In this document: positions 28,445 through 36,892 of the stretch, one piece after another
Position numbering within the stretch: position 1 is the first letter of the stretch
Layout: every line of letters begins with the position of its first letter
NCBI GenBank assembly: GCA_937996655.1
Contig: CALKUK010000013.1
Location: 521,148-585,147, forward strand
DNA from: an uncultured Sphingomonadaceae bacterium
GTDB lineage: Bacteria; Pseudomonadota; Alphaproteobacteria; Sphingomonadales; Sphingomonadaceae
Direction: 5' to 3'
Length of the DNA stretch: 64,000 nt
Notes under the pieces: model-generated
The model's input: only the letters and a program-made list of their open reading frames with translations
What the model was told of the DNA's origin: nothing
The model's database searches: none
Position numbers and translations under genes: made by a program

Positions 28445-29370
28445 TATCGGGCTCCTTGTGCGCGCAGACCCAGCAAATGGCAGATCGCAAAGCTGAGCTC
28501 GGCACGGTTCAATGTGTAGAAGTGGAAATTGCGGACACCGCCTGCATAAAGCCTGCGGCACATTTCCGCAGAAATGGTCGCCGCGATCAGCTGCCGTGAG
28601 GCGGGATGATCGTCCAAGCCTTCAAACAGCCGGTCCATCCAGTCGGGGATCGTCGCGCCACAGGACTGCGCGAATTTACGGGCTTGGCTGACGTTGGAAA
28701 CAGGAAGGATGCCGGGCACGATTTCCGCGCTGATCCCGGCGGCGGCGGCGGCATCACAGAAGCGGAAGTATACTTCGGGCGAAAAGAAGAACTGTGTGAT
28801 GGCCCGCGTGGCACCGGCATCCAGTTTGCGCTTAAGGTTGTCGATGTCTGCCGCTGGGGACTTCGCCTCCGGGTGCATTTCCGGATAGGCGGCCACTGAA
28901 ATTTCAAAGGGCGCAATATCCTTCAGACCGGCGACCAAATCTGCCGCCGACGCATAGCCTTGCGGATGCGGCACAAAGGTCTGCCCAATTTCGGGCGGAT
29001 CGCCGCGCAGCGCCACAATATGGCGCACTCCGGCCTCCCAATAGCTGCGGGCGACGTCGGCAATCTCATCCTTACTAGCCGCCACGCAGGTCAGATGCGC
29101 GGCAGCGGGAACGTGGGAGTCGCGCGCGATGCGGGCGACGGTTCCATGCGTGCGTTCCCGCGTCGAGCCGCCCGCGCCATAGGTGACGGAGACGAACCGA
29201 GGGTTGAATGGGGCCAGCGTTTCGAATGTGTCCCAAAGCTGTTCTTCCATCCGCTCTGTCTTGGGCGGAAAGAATTCAAAGGACACTTGCGCATCCCCAG
29301 CAAGGTCAGCGAACAAGGGCGTGTCGAGGGCGCGACGCGCCTCCTGTAACTGGGCGAGCGACACGGTCAT
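28444..29370 (-). CDS. metF: Methylenetetrahydrofolate reductase
   Basis: The 308-residue FAD-dependent barrel reduces 5,10-methylene- to 5-methyl-tetrahydrofolate, the methyl donor for MetH. Conserved parts are VSFEFFPPKTERMEEQLW, VSVTYGAGGSTRERT, AAHLTCVAAS, RHIVALRGDPP and the family helix AGATRAITQFFFSPEVYF. Start: the ATG at 29370 overlaps the sahR TGA by two bases (ATGA), strong evidence for coupling. A longer in-frame start at 29418 would lie inside sahR. Confidence 0.96.
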   Translation of the reverse strand: MTVSLAQLQEARRALDTPLFADLAGDAQVSFEFFPPKTERMEEQLWDTFETLAPFNPRFVSVTYGAGGSTRERTHGTVARIARDSHVPAAAHLTCVAASKDEIADVARSYWEAGVRHIVALRGDPPEIGQTFVPHPQGYASAADLVAGLKDIAPFEISVAAYPEMHPEAKSPAADIDNLKRKLDAGATRAITQFFFSPEVYFRFCDAAAAAGISAEIVPGILPVSNVSQARKFAQSCGATIPDWMDRLFEGLDDHPASRQLIAATISAEMCRRLYAGGVRNFHFYTLNRAELSFAICHLLGLRAQGAR

Positions 29371-30329
29371 GCGGTGACAACCCGCAGGCCGCTCCCCGTT
29401 GTCCGCCGGCCCAGCCATAGTTTGACCGTCAGCTCGTTGCCCGGAAGTTCACGCACGGCCTCCAACGTCAGGCCCGACGCCGCATACCATTGCCCCATCT
29501 GCTCGTCTGAAAAGCCAAGGCGGGCATGCGCATCCTGCGTGCGCAATTCTTCATGGCTGTGCGGCGCAAAGTCGACGATCAAGAGGCGACCGCCGGGCTT
29601 TACCAGCCGCGCCACCTCGGCAAGAGCAGGCTCGGGCGCGGGGAGATAGTGGAGAACCTGATGAAGAACGACGGTGTCGCCCGCGCCATCATCTAGCGGC
29701 AGCGCCATGATGTCGCCCTGCCGCAACTCCCATCCCTGGGAGACGGCGGCGGTCAGCTTGCCGCGTGCGACGCGCAACATTTCCGGGCTGCGGTCGATCC
29801 CGATGGCATGCTCTGCATCTGCGGACAGAAGCTCGATAATCCGCCCGGTGCCCGTACCAATGTCCACCAGCGTGCCAAGCGAGCCAGAGCCCAGCAGGTC
29901 CCGCATGGCGGCTTCCACTTCGCTTTCCGCGACATGGAGCGACCGCAGCGAATCCCAAAGTTCGGCGTGCGCGGAAAAGTAACGCTCAGCCGCTGCAGCC
30001 CGGTCGGCGCGGACAGCGGCCAGGCGGGCCGAGTCCGCCACATGCCAATGATCTTCGCCAAGGGACTCCAGCCAATCGTCAATGGCGTCAAACAGTGGAC
30101 CCGTTGTTGCCTTTGCGCCGGGGCCGATAAAGACCCAACTGCCCTCTTTGCGTCGCTCCGCAACACCGGCATCGCACAGGATCTTGATATGGCGTGATAC
30201 GCGCGGCTGGCTTTGCGCCAGAACCTGGGCGAGTTCTCCCACCGAAAGTTCCATGGTGCGCAGCAATTGCACAATGCGGAGCCGAGTCGGGTCTGCCAAC
30301 GCGCGGAAGATGTCGATCATTTTTGCCAT
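29367..30329 (-). CDS. sahR: SahR-type ArsR regulator fused to a SAM-methyltransferase-like domain
   Basis: Residues 1-90 form an ArsR winged helix (IFRALADPTRLRIVQLL, SQPRVSRHIKILCDAG with the recognition helix). Residues ~120-320 form a class I methyltransferase fold with TLVDIGTGTGRIIELL (motif I), IGIDRSPEMLRVAR and the post-I region. SahR is known in proteobacteria as a repressor of SAM-cycle genes (ahcY, metE/H, metF, metK) that senses S-adenosylhomocysteine through such a domain. Here it leads the metF-metH-metH operon with stop/start overlaps. The DNA upstream carries a matching palindrome. Assignment rests on architecture plus context; effector binding is inferred. Confidence 0.88.
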   Translation of the reverse strand: MAKMIDIFRALADPTRLRIVQLLRTMELSVGELAQVLAQSQPRVSRHIKILCDAGVAERRKEGSWVFIGPGAKATTGPLFDAIDDWLESLGEDHWHVADSARLAAVRADRAAAAERYFSAHAELWDSLRSLHVAESEVEAAMRDLLGSGSLGTLVDIGTGTGRIIELLSADAEHAIGIDRSPEMLRVARGKLTAAVSQGWELRQGDIMALPLDDGAGDTVVLHQVLHYLPAPEPALAEVARLVKPGGRLLIVDFAPHSHEELRTQDAHARLGFSDEQMGQWYAASGLTLEAVRELPGNELTVKLWLGRRTTGSGLRVVTA

Positions 30330-30330
30330 G

Positions 30331-30356
30331 ACATAAAGACATAAAGAAATCTTTAT
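30331..30356 (-). promoter_or_regulatory. Probable SahR operator
   Basis: ATAAAGA (30341-30347) and TCTTTAT (30350-30356) form a perfect 7-bp inverted repeat around AA. A further half site ACATAAAGAC lies at 30331-30340, immediately before the sahR start codon. AT-rich palindromes of this kind are what ArsR-family repressors bind, so autoregulation of the sahR-met operon is likely. Confidence 0.7.
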
Positions 30357-30534
30357 ATTACGTCAAGTGCAGCCAATGCAGCGATATTTCGCTGTCATGA
30401 CAGGTGGCAAAAGCCCCCGCAAGAAAGCGATTGCCAAGCCGAAATGGAGCCATTACGCCGTGTTTGCCGGTCAGAATGGGTGTTATGCCTAGATGCCGGA
30501 GACTGTTTTTCCGTCCTATTGGGAGGGGTTACCC

Positions 30535-30816
30535 ATGAAGAAGTCGATCGTTCTTTCTTTTGTTCTCGCGGCCTCGATGGGCCTTGCTGCTTGCGGTGAA
30601 AAGGCTGCTGATGAAGCTGCCAACGCAGCTGCTCTGGCTGACAACACCATGGAATCTGTTTCCAACGAAGCCATGGGCGCTGCTGAAACCGCGTCCAACG
30701 CGGCAGATGCTGCTGCCGGTGCTGCAACCAACGCTGCTGACGCCGCCTCGACCGCAGCTGATGCGGCCAAGGATGCGGCTGGCGCTGCTGCAGAAGCTGC
30801 TGCCAACAAGATGTAA
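30535..30816 (+). CDS. Alanine-rich small lipoprotein
   Basis: The 93-residue protein has a lipoprotein signal with LAAC lipobox (Cys-20). The mature 74 residues are nearly all Ala, Asp, Glu, Asn, Thr and Lys in NAADAA/TAADAA-like repeats. It has no aromatic residues and should form one long amphipathic helix, in the manner of Lpp or entericidin-like proteins. GGGAGGGG precedes the ATG. Its cellular role is unknown. A strong terminator follows, so it is probably monocistronic. Confidence 0.82.
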   Translation: MKKSIVLSFVLAASMGLAACGEKAADEAANAAALADNTMESVSNEAMGAAETASNAADAAAGAATNAADAASTAADAAKDAAGAAAEAAANKM

Positions 30817-30848
30817 TCTGGCCTTCGGGCTTGAGCATGTCTCGAAAG

Positions 30849-30879
30849 GGCTGCATCCCCATGGGGTGCAGCCTTTTTT
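30849..30879 (+). terminator. Strong Rho-independent terminator
   Basis: The 25-nt sequence 30849-30873 is a near-perfect palindrome (GGCTGCATCCCC / GGGGTGCAGCC) followed by TTTTTT. It ends the transcript of the alanine-rich lipoprotein. Confidence 0.9.
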
Positions 30880-30900
30880 CGTATCTGGAGAGTTGATCCG

Positions 30901-31095
30901 ATGATGCCCGCCCGAACCCGCTGTGTCTGGCTTGCCCCCCTCCTCCTCCTCACCAGTTGCGGCGGCGGAGAAGAACCTGCGCCCGGTGGCGTTACCCAAA
31001 GCGAGAAGCAGGCGCTCGACGATGCCGCCGAGATGCTGGACAAAGCCAATAATGCATCGGATCTGCCGCGCGATCCTGAACCGCCTGCACCTTAA
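30901..31095 (+). CDS. Very small lipoprotein
   Basis: The 64-residue protein has a lipoprotein signal ending LLLLTSC (Cys-20) and only about 45 mature residues: a GGGEEPAPGG linker, a short charged helix (SEKQALDDAAEMLDKANNA) and a proline-rich end. GGAG lies upstream of the ATG. I do not recognise a family. Its helix has the same Ala/Asp character as the preceding lipoprotein, so the two could be related, but this is only suggestive. Confidence 0.6.
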   Translation: MMPARTRCVWLAPLLLLTSCGGGEEPAPGGVTQSEKQALDDAAEMLDKANNASDLPRDPEPPAP

Positions 31096-31107
31096 AGGCC
31101 GTCCCAT

Positions 31108-31147
31108 AAAAAAGGGGCCGGAGATTTCTCCCCGACCCCATTTTTTT
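31108..31147. terminator. Bidirectional terminator between lipoprotein gene and groEL
   Basis: GGGGCCGGAGA and the opposing CTCCCCGACCCC form a GC-rich stem with wobble pairs, flanked by AAAAAA on the left and TTTTTTT on the right. It serves the plus-strand lipoprotein gene and the minus-strand groESL operon. Confidence 0.8.
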
Positions 31148-31166
31148 AGGCTGTTGGTGGGATGGA

Positions 31167-32825
31167 TTAGAAATCCATACCGCCCATGCCACCCATGCCG
31201 CCCATGCCGCCGGGCATACCGCCCATGCCGCCAGCAGCCTTGTCTTCCGGCGCGTCCGAGATGGCAGCTTCCGTCGTGATGAGGAGGCCGGCCACCGAAG
31301 CTGCGTCCTGAAGCGCGGTGCGAACAACCTTGGTCGGGTCGATCACGCCAGCAGCGACGAGGTTTTCATAGACGTCGGTCGAGGCATTGAAGCCCTGATT
31401 TTCGTCATTTTCACGCAGCAGGTTGCCCGAAACGACAGCGCCATCATGGCCAGCGTTCGTTGCGATCTGACGCAGCGGAGCAACAATCGCCTTGCGGATG
31501 ATGTCGATGCCGCGCGTCTGGTCGTCATTGACGCCCTTCATGCCTTCAAGAGCCTTGGTGGCATAGAGAAGCGCCGTGCCGCCGCCGGGGACGATGCCTT
31601 CTTCAACGGCTGCGCGGGTTGCGTGCAGCGCATCGTCGACGCGGTCCTTGCGTTCCTTCACTTCGACTTCCGTCGAACCGCCAACCTTGATCACGGCAAC
31701 GCCGCCAGCAAGCTTTGCGAGACGTTCCTGCAGCTTTTCCTTGTCGTAATCACTGGTGGTGATTTCGATCTGCTGCTTGATGGCTTCGGTGCGGGCCTTG
31801 ATGGAATCCGCATCGCCAGCGCCGTCGACGATGACTGTGTTGTCCTTGTCGATGGTGACGCGCTTGGCCTGACCGAGCATGGCGAGCGTGACGGTTTCGA
31901 GCTTGATGCCGAGGTCTTCGGAAATCATTTCGCCCTTCGTCAGGATCGCAATGTCTTCAAGCATCGCCTTGCGACGATCGCCAAAGCCCGGCGCCTTCAC
32001 GGCTGCGATCTTCAGGCCGCCGCGCAGCTTGTTGACCACGAGCGTTGCGAGCGCTTCGCCTTCAATATCTTCCGCGATGATGAGGAGCGGACGGCCCGAC
32101 TGAACGACGGCTTCCAAAATGGGGAGCATCGCCTGCAGGTTCGACAGCTTCTTTTCGTGGATCAGGATGTAAGGATCAGCCAGTTCGACCGACATCTTTT
32201 CCGGATTGGTGATGAAGTAGGGCGAGAGGTAGCCGCGGTCGAACTGCATGCCTTCAACCACGTCCAGCTCGCTGTCCATGCCCTTGGCTTCTTCGACGGT
32301 GATCACGCCTTCCTTGCCGACCTTTTCCATGGCTTCGGCAATCATGTTGCCGATTTCGAGTTCGCCATTGGCAGAGATCGTGCCGACCTGCGCGATTTCC
32401 GACGTGCCGGAAACAGGCTTGGAACGCTTCTTGAGGTCTGCAACGACGGTCGCGACAGCCTGGTCGATACCGCGCTTGAGATCCATCGGGTTCATGCCGG
32501 CCGCAACCGACTTCATGCCTTCGCGCACGATGGCCTGCGCCAGAACCGTTGCGGTGGTGGTGCCGTCACCCGCTGCGTCGTTCGCCTTGGAAGCAACTTC
32601 GCGGATCATCTGCGCGCCCATGTTTTCGAACTTGTCCTTCAGTTCGATTTCCTTGGCGACGGTAACGCCGTCCTTGGTGATGCGCGGGGCGCCGAACGAC
32701 TTGTCGATAACGACGTTGCGGCCCTTAGGACCAAGCGTCACCTTCACGGCGTCTGCGAGAATGTCGACACCGCGCAGAATGCGTTCACGCGCGTCACGAC
32801 CGAATTTTACGTCTTTTGCAGCCAT
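31167..32825 (-). CDS. groEL: Chaperonin GroEL
   Basis: The 552-residue 60-kDa chaperonin forms the double ring that folds proteins with GroES and ATP. Nucleotide-binding motifs are intact: VTLGPKGRNVVIDKSFGAP, the catalytic Asp in GDGTTTATVLA, and VPGGGTALLYA. The C-terminus has the usual Gly-Gly-Met repeats ending GGMDF. It follows groES by 85 nt and depends on the CIRCE-controlled promoter at 33267-33295. Confidence 0.98.
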   Translation of the reverse strand: MAAKDVKFGRDARERILRGVDILADAVKVTLGPKGRNVVIDKSFGAPRITKDGVTVAKEIELKDKFENMGAQMIREVASKANDAAGDGTTTATVLAQAIVREGMKSVAAGMNPMDLKRGIDQAVATVVADLKKRSKPVSGTSEIAQVGTISANGELEIGNMIAEAMEKVGKEGVITVEEAKGMDSELDVVEGMQFDRGYLSPYFITNPEKMSVELADPYILIHEKKLSNLQAMLPILEAVVQSGRPLLIIAEDIEGEALATLVVNKLRGGLKIAAVKAPGFGDRRKAMLEDIAILTKGEMISEDLGIKLETVTLAMLGQAKRVTIDKDNTVIVDGAGDADSIKARTEAIKQQIEITTSDYDKEKLQERLAKLAGGVAVIKVGGSTEVEVKERKDRVDDALHATRAAVEEGIVPGGGTALLYATKALEGMKGVNDDQTRGIDIIRKAIVAPLRQIATNAGHDGAVVSGNLLRENDENQGFNASTDVYENLVAAGVIDPTKVVRTALQDAASVAGLLITTEAAISDAPEDKAAGGMGGMPGGMGGMGGMGGMDF

Positions 32826-32910
32826 TTGGATGCTCCTTTAAAAATTCTGTTTGAATTGGAAGTGGAGGAAGTTGAGGCCCTCAGGCCCCGGAAATCCGTT
32901 CCCCTGATCC

Positions 32911-33198
32911 TCAGCCGAGGATGCCGAGGATGTCCGATTCCTTCATGATGAGCAGGTCTTCACCATTGACCTTGACCTCGGTGCCCGACCACTTGCCGAA
33001 CAGAACGCGGTCACCCGCCTTCACGTCGAGCGGTGTCACCTTGCCGTCTTCAGCCTTGGTGCCCGAACCCACGGAGACGATTTCGCCTTCCTGTGGCTTT
33101 TCCTTAGCGGTGTCTGGAATGATGATGCCGCCAGCCGTCTTTTCTTCAGCTTCAATGCGGCGAACGAGCACGCGATCGTGCAACGGACGAAATGCCAT
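32911..33198 (-). CDS. groES: Co-chaperonin GroES
   Basis: The 95-residue heptameric lid starts FRPLHDRVLVRRIEAEEKTAGGIIIPDTAKEKP, with the mobile loop at about 16-33, and ends with VNGEDLLIMKESDILGIL. It is the first gene of groESL; GAGGG precedes the ATG. Confidence 0.98.
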   Translation of the reverse strand: MAFRPLHDRVLVRRIEAEEKTAGGIIIPDTAKEKPQEGEIVSVGSGTKAEDGKVTPLDVKAGDRVLFGKWSGTEVKVNGEDLLIMKESDILGILG

Positions 33199-33231
33199 GT
33201 GTATGACCCTCTTTCGGAGTGTGAATGTGGA

Positions 33232-33258
33232 TTAGCACTCACATGAAGCGAGTGCTAA
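33232..33258. promoter_or_regulatory. CIRCE element (HrcA operator)
   Basis: TTAGCACTC-N9-GAGTGCTAA is a perfect match to the CIRCE consensus. It lies directly downstream of the groES promoter, at or just past the expected start of transcription, and should be bound by the heat-shock repressor HrcA (gene not in this window). Confidence 0.97.
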
Positions 33259-33266
33259 CGAGTTGG

Positions 33267-33295
33267 CATATGGGTAGGGGGTTGGCCAGCGTCAA
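33267..33295 (-). promoter_or_regulatory. Probable groESL promoter
   Basis: On the minus strand, TTGACG (33295-33290) and CATATG (33272-33267) are spaced by 17 nt, a good housekeeping-sigma match. The predicted start near 33260 lies at the CIRCE edge, which explains repression. Confidence 0.75.
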
Positions 33296-33371
33296 GGATT
33301 CGGGGCGGAGAAATTTTCGGCTTTTTTAGTTTCTTCCTGCTGCACATTATACACGCACAGAGCAGCCCATC

Positions 33372-34760
33372 CTAAGCCGACGGCACAAGCCCCAGTCTCT
33401 CCCGCCGCGACCAACGCCAAATCATCAGCACGCTGACGGCAGCAAGGCCCGTTGCAAGGCCGATCCAGACGCCAAGGCCTTCCAGACCCATTGGGAAGGC
33501 GAGCACCGTGCCCACGCCGATACCGATCCCCCAATAGCCGAACAGGGCGATGACCATCGGGACGCGCGTATCCTGCAGGCCGCGCAGCATGGCCGCCCCC
33601 ATAACCTGTGCACCGTCGACGATCTGGAAGATGGCGGCAACCGCAAGGAAGCTGACGGCCAGCTGCGTCACATTCATGCCGCCCGGCGTGCCCGCATCGA
33701 CGAACAGCGCGATCAGCGGCCTTGGGAACAACCACATGAGGACAGCCGTCACACTCATAAACCCAACGCCGAGCACAAAGCCGGCCCAGCCGGCGCGGCC
33801 TATTTCTGCAGCATCGCGACGGCCATAGCCCATGCCGACCCGCACCGTGGTCGCTTGGGCAAGGCCCAGCGGCACCATGAAGGTGAGCGACGCAATCTGC
33901 AGAGCCACCGCATGGGCGGCCACAGACGCAGTGCTGATCAACCCCATCAGGAACACAGCCGCACTGAACACCGACGCCTCAAACCCCATGGTAAAGCCGA
34001 TGGGAATACCGAGCCGGACGATCGTGCGGTAACGCGGCCAATCCGCCCGCCAGAAGCGCCCGAACAGATGATAGCGGCGGAAATCAGGATGCAGCACGAT
34101 AATGCCTGCCATGATCGCGAACATGGCAAGGTTGATGATGCTGCTGCCCATCCCGGCCCCCACCAGACCCAATTGCGGGAAGCCGAAGTTTCCAAGGATA
34201 AGCCCATAATTGAGCAGCGCATTGGCGATGACACCGAACAGGGTGACATAGAGCGTCCAGATCGTCCGTTCCTTGGCAGACACAAAGGAGCGCAGCACCG
34301 TCATGCCGAGAAAGGGCGCCATACCCCACATGAGGGTGTGGACCATTTGCGCCGCCCCGTGCGACAGATCGGGCTGCTGGCCGAGCGCACGGAAAATGCT
34401 TTCTGCAAACCAGAGCAGTGTCCAGACCGGCAAACAGAAGCTGACGACCATCCAAAGCCCCTGCCGCACCGTGCGGCGGACATCGCGCACCGAATTGCGC
34501 TTACGCCCGATTTCGGACGCGATCATCGGCGCGGTCGCAATCATCAGCCCCATGCCGAAGATCGTGATCGACATGACAAGGTTGGTCGCCAAGGCCCCTG
34601 CCGCAAGCGCTTGCGGACCAAGCCTTCCGAGCAGCACAACATCCGTCGCGTTGATCAAAGAGGCCGAAAGATTGGCGAGGATGAGAGGCCAGGCAAGCGT
34701 TAGCGTCGCGCGCAATTCGGCGCGCCACAAGGTGCGGCTGGGGTGTGCTTCCTCGGACAT
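33372..34760 (-). CDS. MATE family efflux transporter (NorM-like)
   Basis: The 462-residue protein has about 12 membrane helices in two MATE halves: the first begins LAWPLILANLSASLINATDVVLLGRLG, the second near residue 240 with IVRLGIPIGFTMGFEASVFS. Conserved VAAHAVALQIASLTFMVPLGLAQATTVRVG matches the NorM type, which exports cationic drugs and metabolites in exchange for protons or sodium. The substrate is not predictable. It lies alone between groESL and the HupE-like gene. Confidence 0.92.
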   Translation of the reverse strand: MSEEAHPSRTLWRAELRATLTLAWPLILANLSASLINATDVVLLGRLGPQALAAGALATNLVMSITIFGMGLMIATAPMIASEIGRKRNSVRDVRRTVRQGLWMVVSFCLPVWTLLWFAESIFRALGQQPDLSHGAAQMVHTLMWGMAPFLGMTVLRSFVSAKERTIWTLYVTLFGVIANALLNYGLILGNFGFPQLGLVGAGMGSSIINLAMFAIMAGIIVLHPDFRRYHLFGRFWRADWPRYRTIVRLGIPIGFTMGFEASVFSAAVFLMGLISTASVAAHAVALQIASLTFMVPLGLAQATTVRVGMGYGRRDAAEIGRAGWAGFVLGVGFMSVTAVLMWLFPRPLIALFVDAGTPGGMNVTQLAVSFLAVAAIFQIVDGAQVMGAAMLRGLQDTRVPMVIALFGYWGIGIGVGTVLAFPMGLEGLGVWIGLATGLAAVSVLMIWRWSRRERLGLVPSA

Positions 34761-34829
34761 GAGGGGTGGCCTCTAGACGCCCAAATGCAGAACGTCATGC
34801 TGAACTTGTTTCAACAGGACGGGCAAAGT

Positions 34830-35813
34830 CTAAACCAGCGTCCGTTCAATGAACCAATAGCTCGCCGTGATCCCGATCAGATAGGTCGCGCCAAGCGTCA
34901 CCGGGCGCAGCGCCGTCGGCCGCACCCGGCGGATCAGGGCCAGTGCGGATAACGCGGCAAAGACGATCAGCAATTGGCCCGCCTCAACCCCCAGATTGAA
35001 CGTCAACAGAGCCATGGGGACTTCCCCCTGCGGCAGGCCGATCTCTTTCAAGGCGCCCGCAAAGCCAAAGCCATGCAGAAGACCGAACAGGAAGGCGACG
35101 GCCCAGGGGATGCGCTGTGACAGGCGCGGCACGCCGTCCCCCGATTTGACGATCTCGACCGCCAGAAACATGATCGAGAGCGCGATGACGCTTTCCACCG
35201 GCCGCTGCGGCAACCCGAGAAAGCCGAGCGTCGTGCCCACCAGCGTGATGGAGTGCGACACCGTAAACGCCGTCACCGCCCGTGCCACCGTCCATCCGCG
35301 CTGCAGCAGGAGCACCAGCGCGAGGACGAAGAAAAGATGATCAAAGCCGAACAGGATGTGCTCCACACCGATGCCTAAATAGGTGCGGGCGACTTCCCAC
35401 CGGTCGGCCTTTCTGGCGATCTTGAACACCGTGTCATCAGGCGTCAGCCGCCCTGTCTGCACCGGCTGGCCAAGGGGGGCGACGCGGATGAGCACATCGG
35501 TGACCGTGGCATCCAGACCCGAAACAGAAACCGATGTACCTGCAAGGCTGCCCTTGCAGGTGAGCGTGCGGACAATGAGCAGCGCGTTAGAGGTCAATTC
35601 CCGCGTGCCGGTGTCTGCGGTGCAATTGCTGGGGGGGACAGGTGCCGCACGGCTGACAAGGCCGGTGCGCAGCGGCGCTTTCCAGGTCATGCGCCATTGG
35701 CTGGCGTTCACCTGCGTCAGTTCCAGATAGCCGGGCCGCAGTTCATCCGCATGAACAGCGCCTGCGCCGCCCAGAAGGGCCAACACCGCCAGCAGAAGCC
35801 GCAACATCCTCAC
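34830..35813 (-). CDS. HupE/UreJ family membrane protein
   Basis: The 327-residue protein has a signal peptide (LLLAVLALLGGAGAVHA), an extracytoplasmic domain of about 130 residues with two cysteines, and a C-terminal block of about six or seven helices. The block has the HupE/UreJ histidine motifs GVEHILFGFDHLFFVLALV, FTVSHSITLV and LLHGFGFAGAL. Classical HupE and UreJ are linked to nickel for hydrogenase or urease; no such enzyme is here, and the large exported domain marks a different subfamily of unknown role. Its start overlaps the PPIase stop (ATGA), so the two genes are coupled. Confidence 0.85.
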   Translation of the reverse strand: MRMLRLLLAVLALLGGAGAVHADELRPGYLELTQVNASQWRMTWKAPLRTGLVSRAAPVPPSNCTADTGTRELTSNALLIVRTLTCKGSLAGTSVSVSGLDATVTDVLIRVAPLGQPVQTGRLTPDDTVFKIARKADRWEVARTYLGIGVEHILFGFDHLFFVLALVLLLQRGWTVARAVTAFTVSHSITLVGTTLGFLGLPQRPVESVIALSIMFLAVEIVKSGDGVPRLSQRIPWAVAFLFGLLHGFGFAGALKEIGLPQGEVPMALLTFNLGVEAGQLLIVFAALSALALIRRVRPTALRPVTLGATYLIGITASYWFIERTLV

Positions 35814-36649
35814 GGCTTAGCGATCTTCACCGTATAGCCGTCGAGCAGCGTCTGATAGGCGCGCGCCTGCCGATTGGTTAGAGTCTGTGCCCGCCAGTCA
35901 TTTTCGACCTGCTGGCGCACATCGGACAATTTAGGGCGCGCCCCTACATCGGCGGCGCGGATGCGGACGAGGTGCAGACCATAGCCAGAGATCACTGGCC
36001 CGAACCATGTCCCCGGCTGCCCCTTGGTAAGGGCGGCGGCAAAGTCATCCCCAAATTGTCGGGCGATATCGGCCTTGTCCGCCTTGTCGAGGGAGGGCGG
36101 CAGAGAGATCATCTTGCCGACAGACGCGGGGTGCGCCCCGCGCTTCAGCCGGGCGAGCAAGGCAGGGGCGGATGCGACAACGCTATCGTCAGCGGCGCTG
36201 CCGATCCACAGTTGGTCAAAGCTGAACCGCGCCGTCCCGGAATAGCGCGCGGGATGCGTGTCCAGCCAGTGCTGCAGCGTCGCCTCATCTGGCACCATAG
36301 TTTCCACCTGAGAGGCGACGAGGAATTCCATTTTGGACCGCAGGCGGCGGCGGATGACGAGATCATCCTGATCAAGGCCTAGGCGCATCGCCTCCCGGTA
36401 ATAGACCTCTTCCATGACATAATCGCGGATGAGGGCATCCACCTCTGCCGGGCCGGGCGGGCGCTGCCATGTCTCTTGGAACTGCCCGGCCAGCCAGTTG
36501 ACCTTGGGCTCATCAATCACAATCGTCCGGTCAGCAGGATCAACAGACCCGCCCCGCCAATTTGCGACCAGAAAGACCAGAAGCCCCGCCACCAGAAAGT
36601 GGACAAGGGGTTCTTTGCGAAGGCTTTTCAGCCGCTCCCCTATATTCAT
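35810..36649 (-). CDS. Membrane-anchored parvulin-type peptidylprolyl isomerase
   Basis: The 279-residue protein has an N-terminal membrane anchor (VHFLVAGLLVFLVANW) and a SurA/PrsA-like body facing the periplasm. The PPIC-type domain lies at about 140-260, with ARFSFDQLWIG at its first strand and GTWFGPVISGYGLHLVRIRA, the usual G-x-F/Y-G-P-x-x-S-x-x-G-x-H pattern. The preceding helical part (VNWLAGQFQETWQRPPGPAEVDALIRDYVMEEVYYREA, split here only by description) is typical of PPIases dedicated to a neighbour. ATGA coupling to the HupE-like gene suggests that neighbour is its client. Confidence 0.85.
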   Translation of the reverse strand: MNIGERLKSLRKEPLVHFLVAGLLVFLVANWRGGSVDPADRTIVIDEPKVNWLAGQFQETWQRPPGPAEVDALIRDYVMEEVYYREAMRLGLDQDDLVIRRRLRSKMEFLVASQVETMVPDEATLQHWLDTHPARYSGTARFSFDQLWIGSAADDSVVASAPALLARLKRGAHPASVGKMISLPPSLDKADKADIARQFGDDFAAALTKGQPGTWFGPVISGYGLHLVRIRAADVGARPKLSDVRQQVENDWRAQTLTNRQARAYQTLLDGYTVKIAKP

Positions 36650-36791
36650 CCCGCACTTCTAGCGCGCAGTGGCCGGAAATCCACTGGCAAGTCTTTCCCG
36701 ATGCGCGCTTTTGCGGATGAACCCCAAGCGGAGGCAATAGGCTGTCGCGTGCGCCAAAGCCTTGGGGTAGACCTTCCGCCAACCGGGCTTA

Positions 36792-36866
36792 CAAAGTCAG
36801 AACTGGCAAAGTCAGAACTGGCAAAGTCACAACTGGCAAAGTCACAACTGGCAAAGTCACAACCGG
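36792..36866. repeat. Five-copy 15-bp tandem repeat
   Basis: Five units of CAAAGTCAGAACTGG or CAAAGTCACAACTGG run head to tail (36792, 36807, 36822, 36837, 36852). The first two have G and the last three C at one position; the fifth ends CCGG. The array is in the gap between the divergent PPIase and the small membrane protein, ending 26 nt before the latter's start. Confidence 0.95.
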
Positions 36867-36892
36867 ACGGCACGACCGCCAAAGGAGAAGGA

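Noticed and set aside
30330..30534. Search for a SAM or SAH riboswitch before the sahR-met operon
   Set aside because: No extended conserved leader is present; the operator palindrome is directly at the start codon of the regulator.
31446..32948. A 500-codon open frame opposite groEL
   Set aside because: Antisense shadow produced by the codon use of groEL.
36792..36866. CRISPR array
   Set aside because: The units are only 15 bp and directly adjacent, without spacers.
36476..36892. N-terminal extension of the small membrane protein through the 15-bp repeats (KSELA units)
   Set aside because: It would overlap the divergent PPIase gene, has no ribosome binding site, and the ATG at 36893 has an excellent one.
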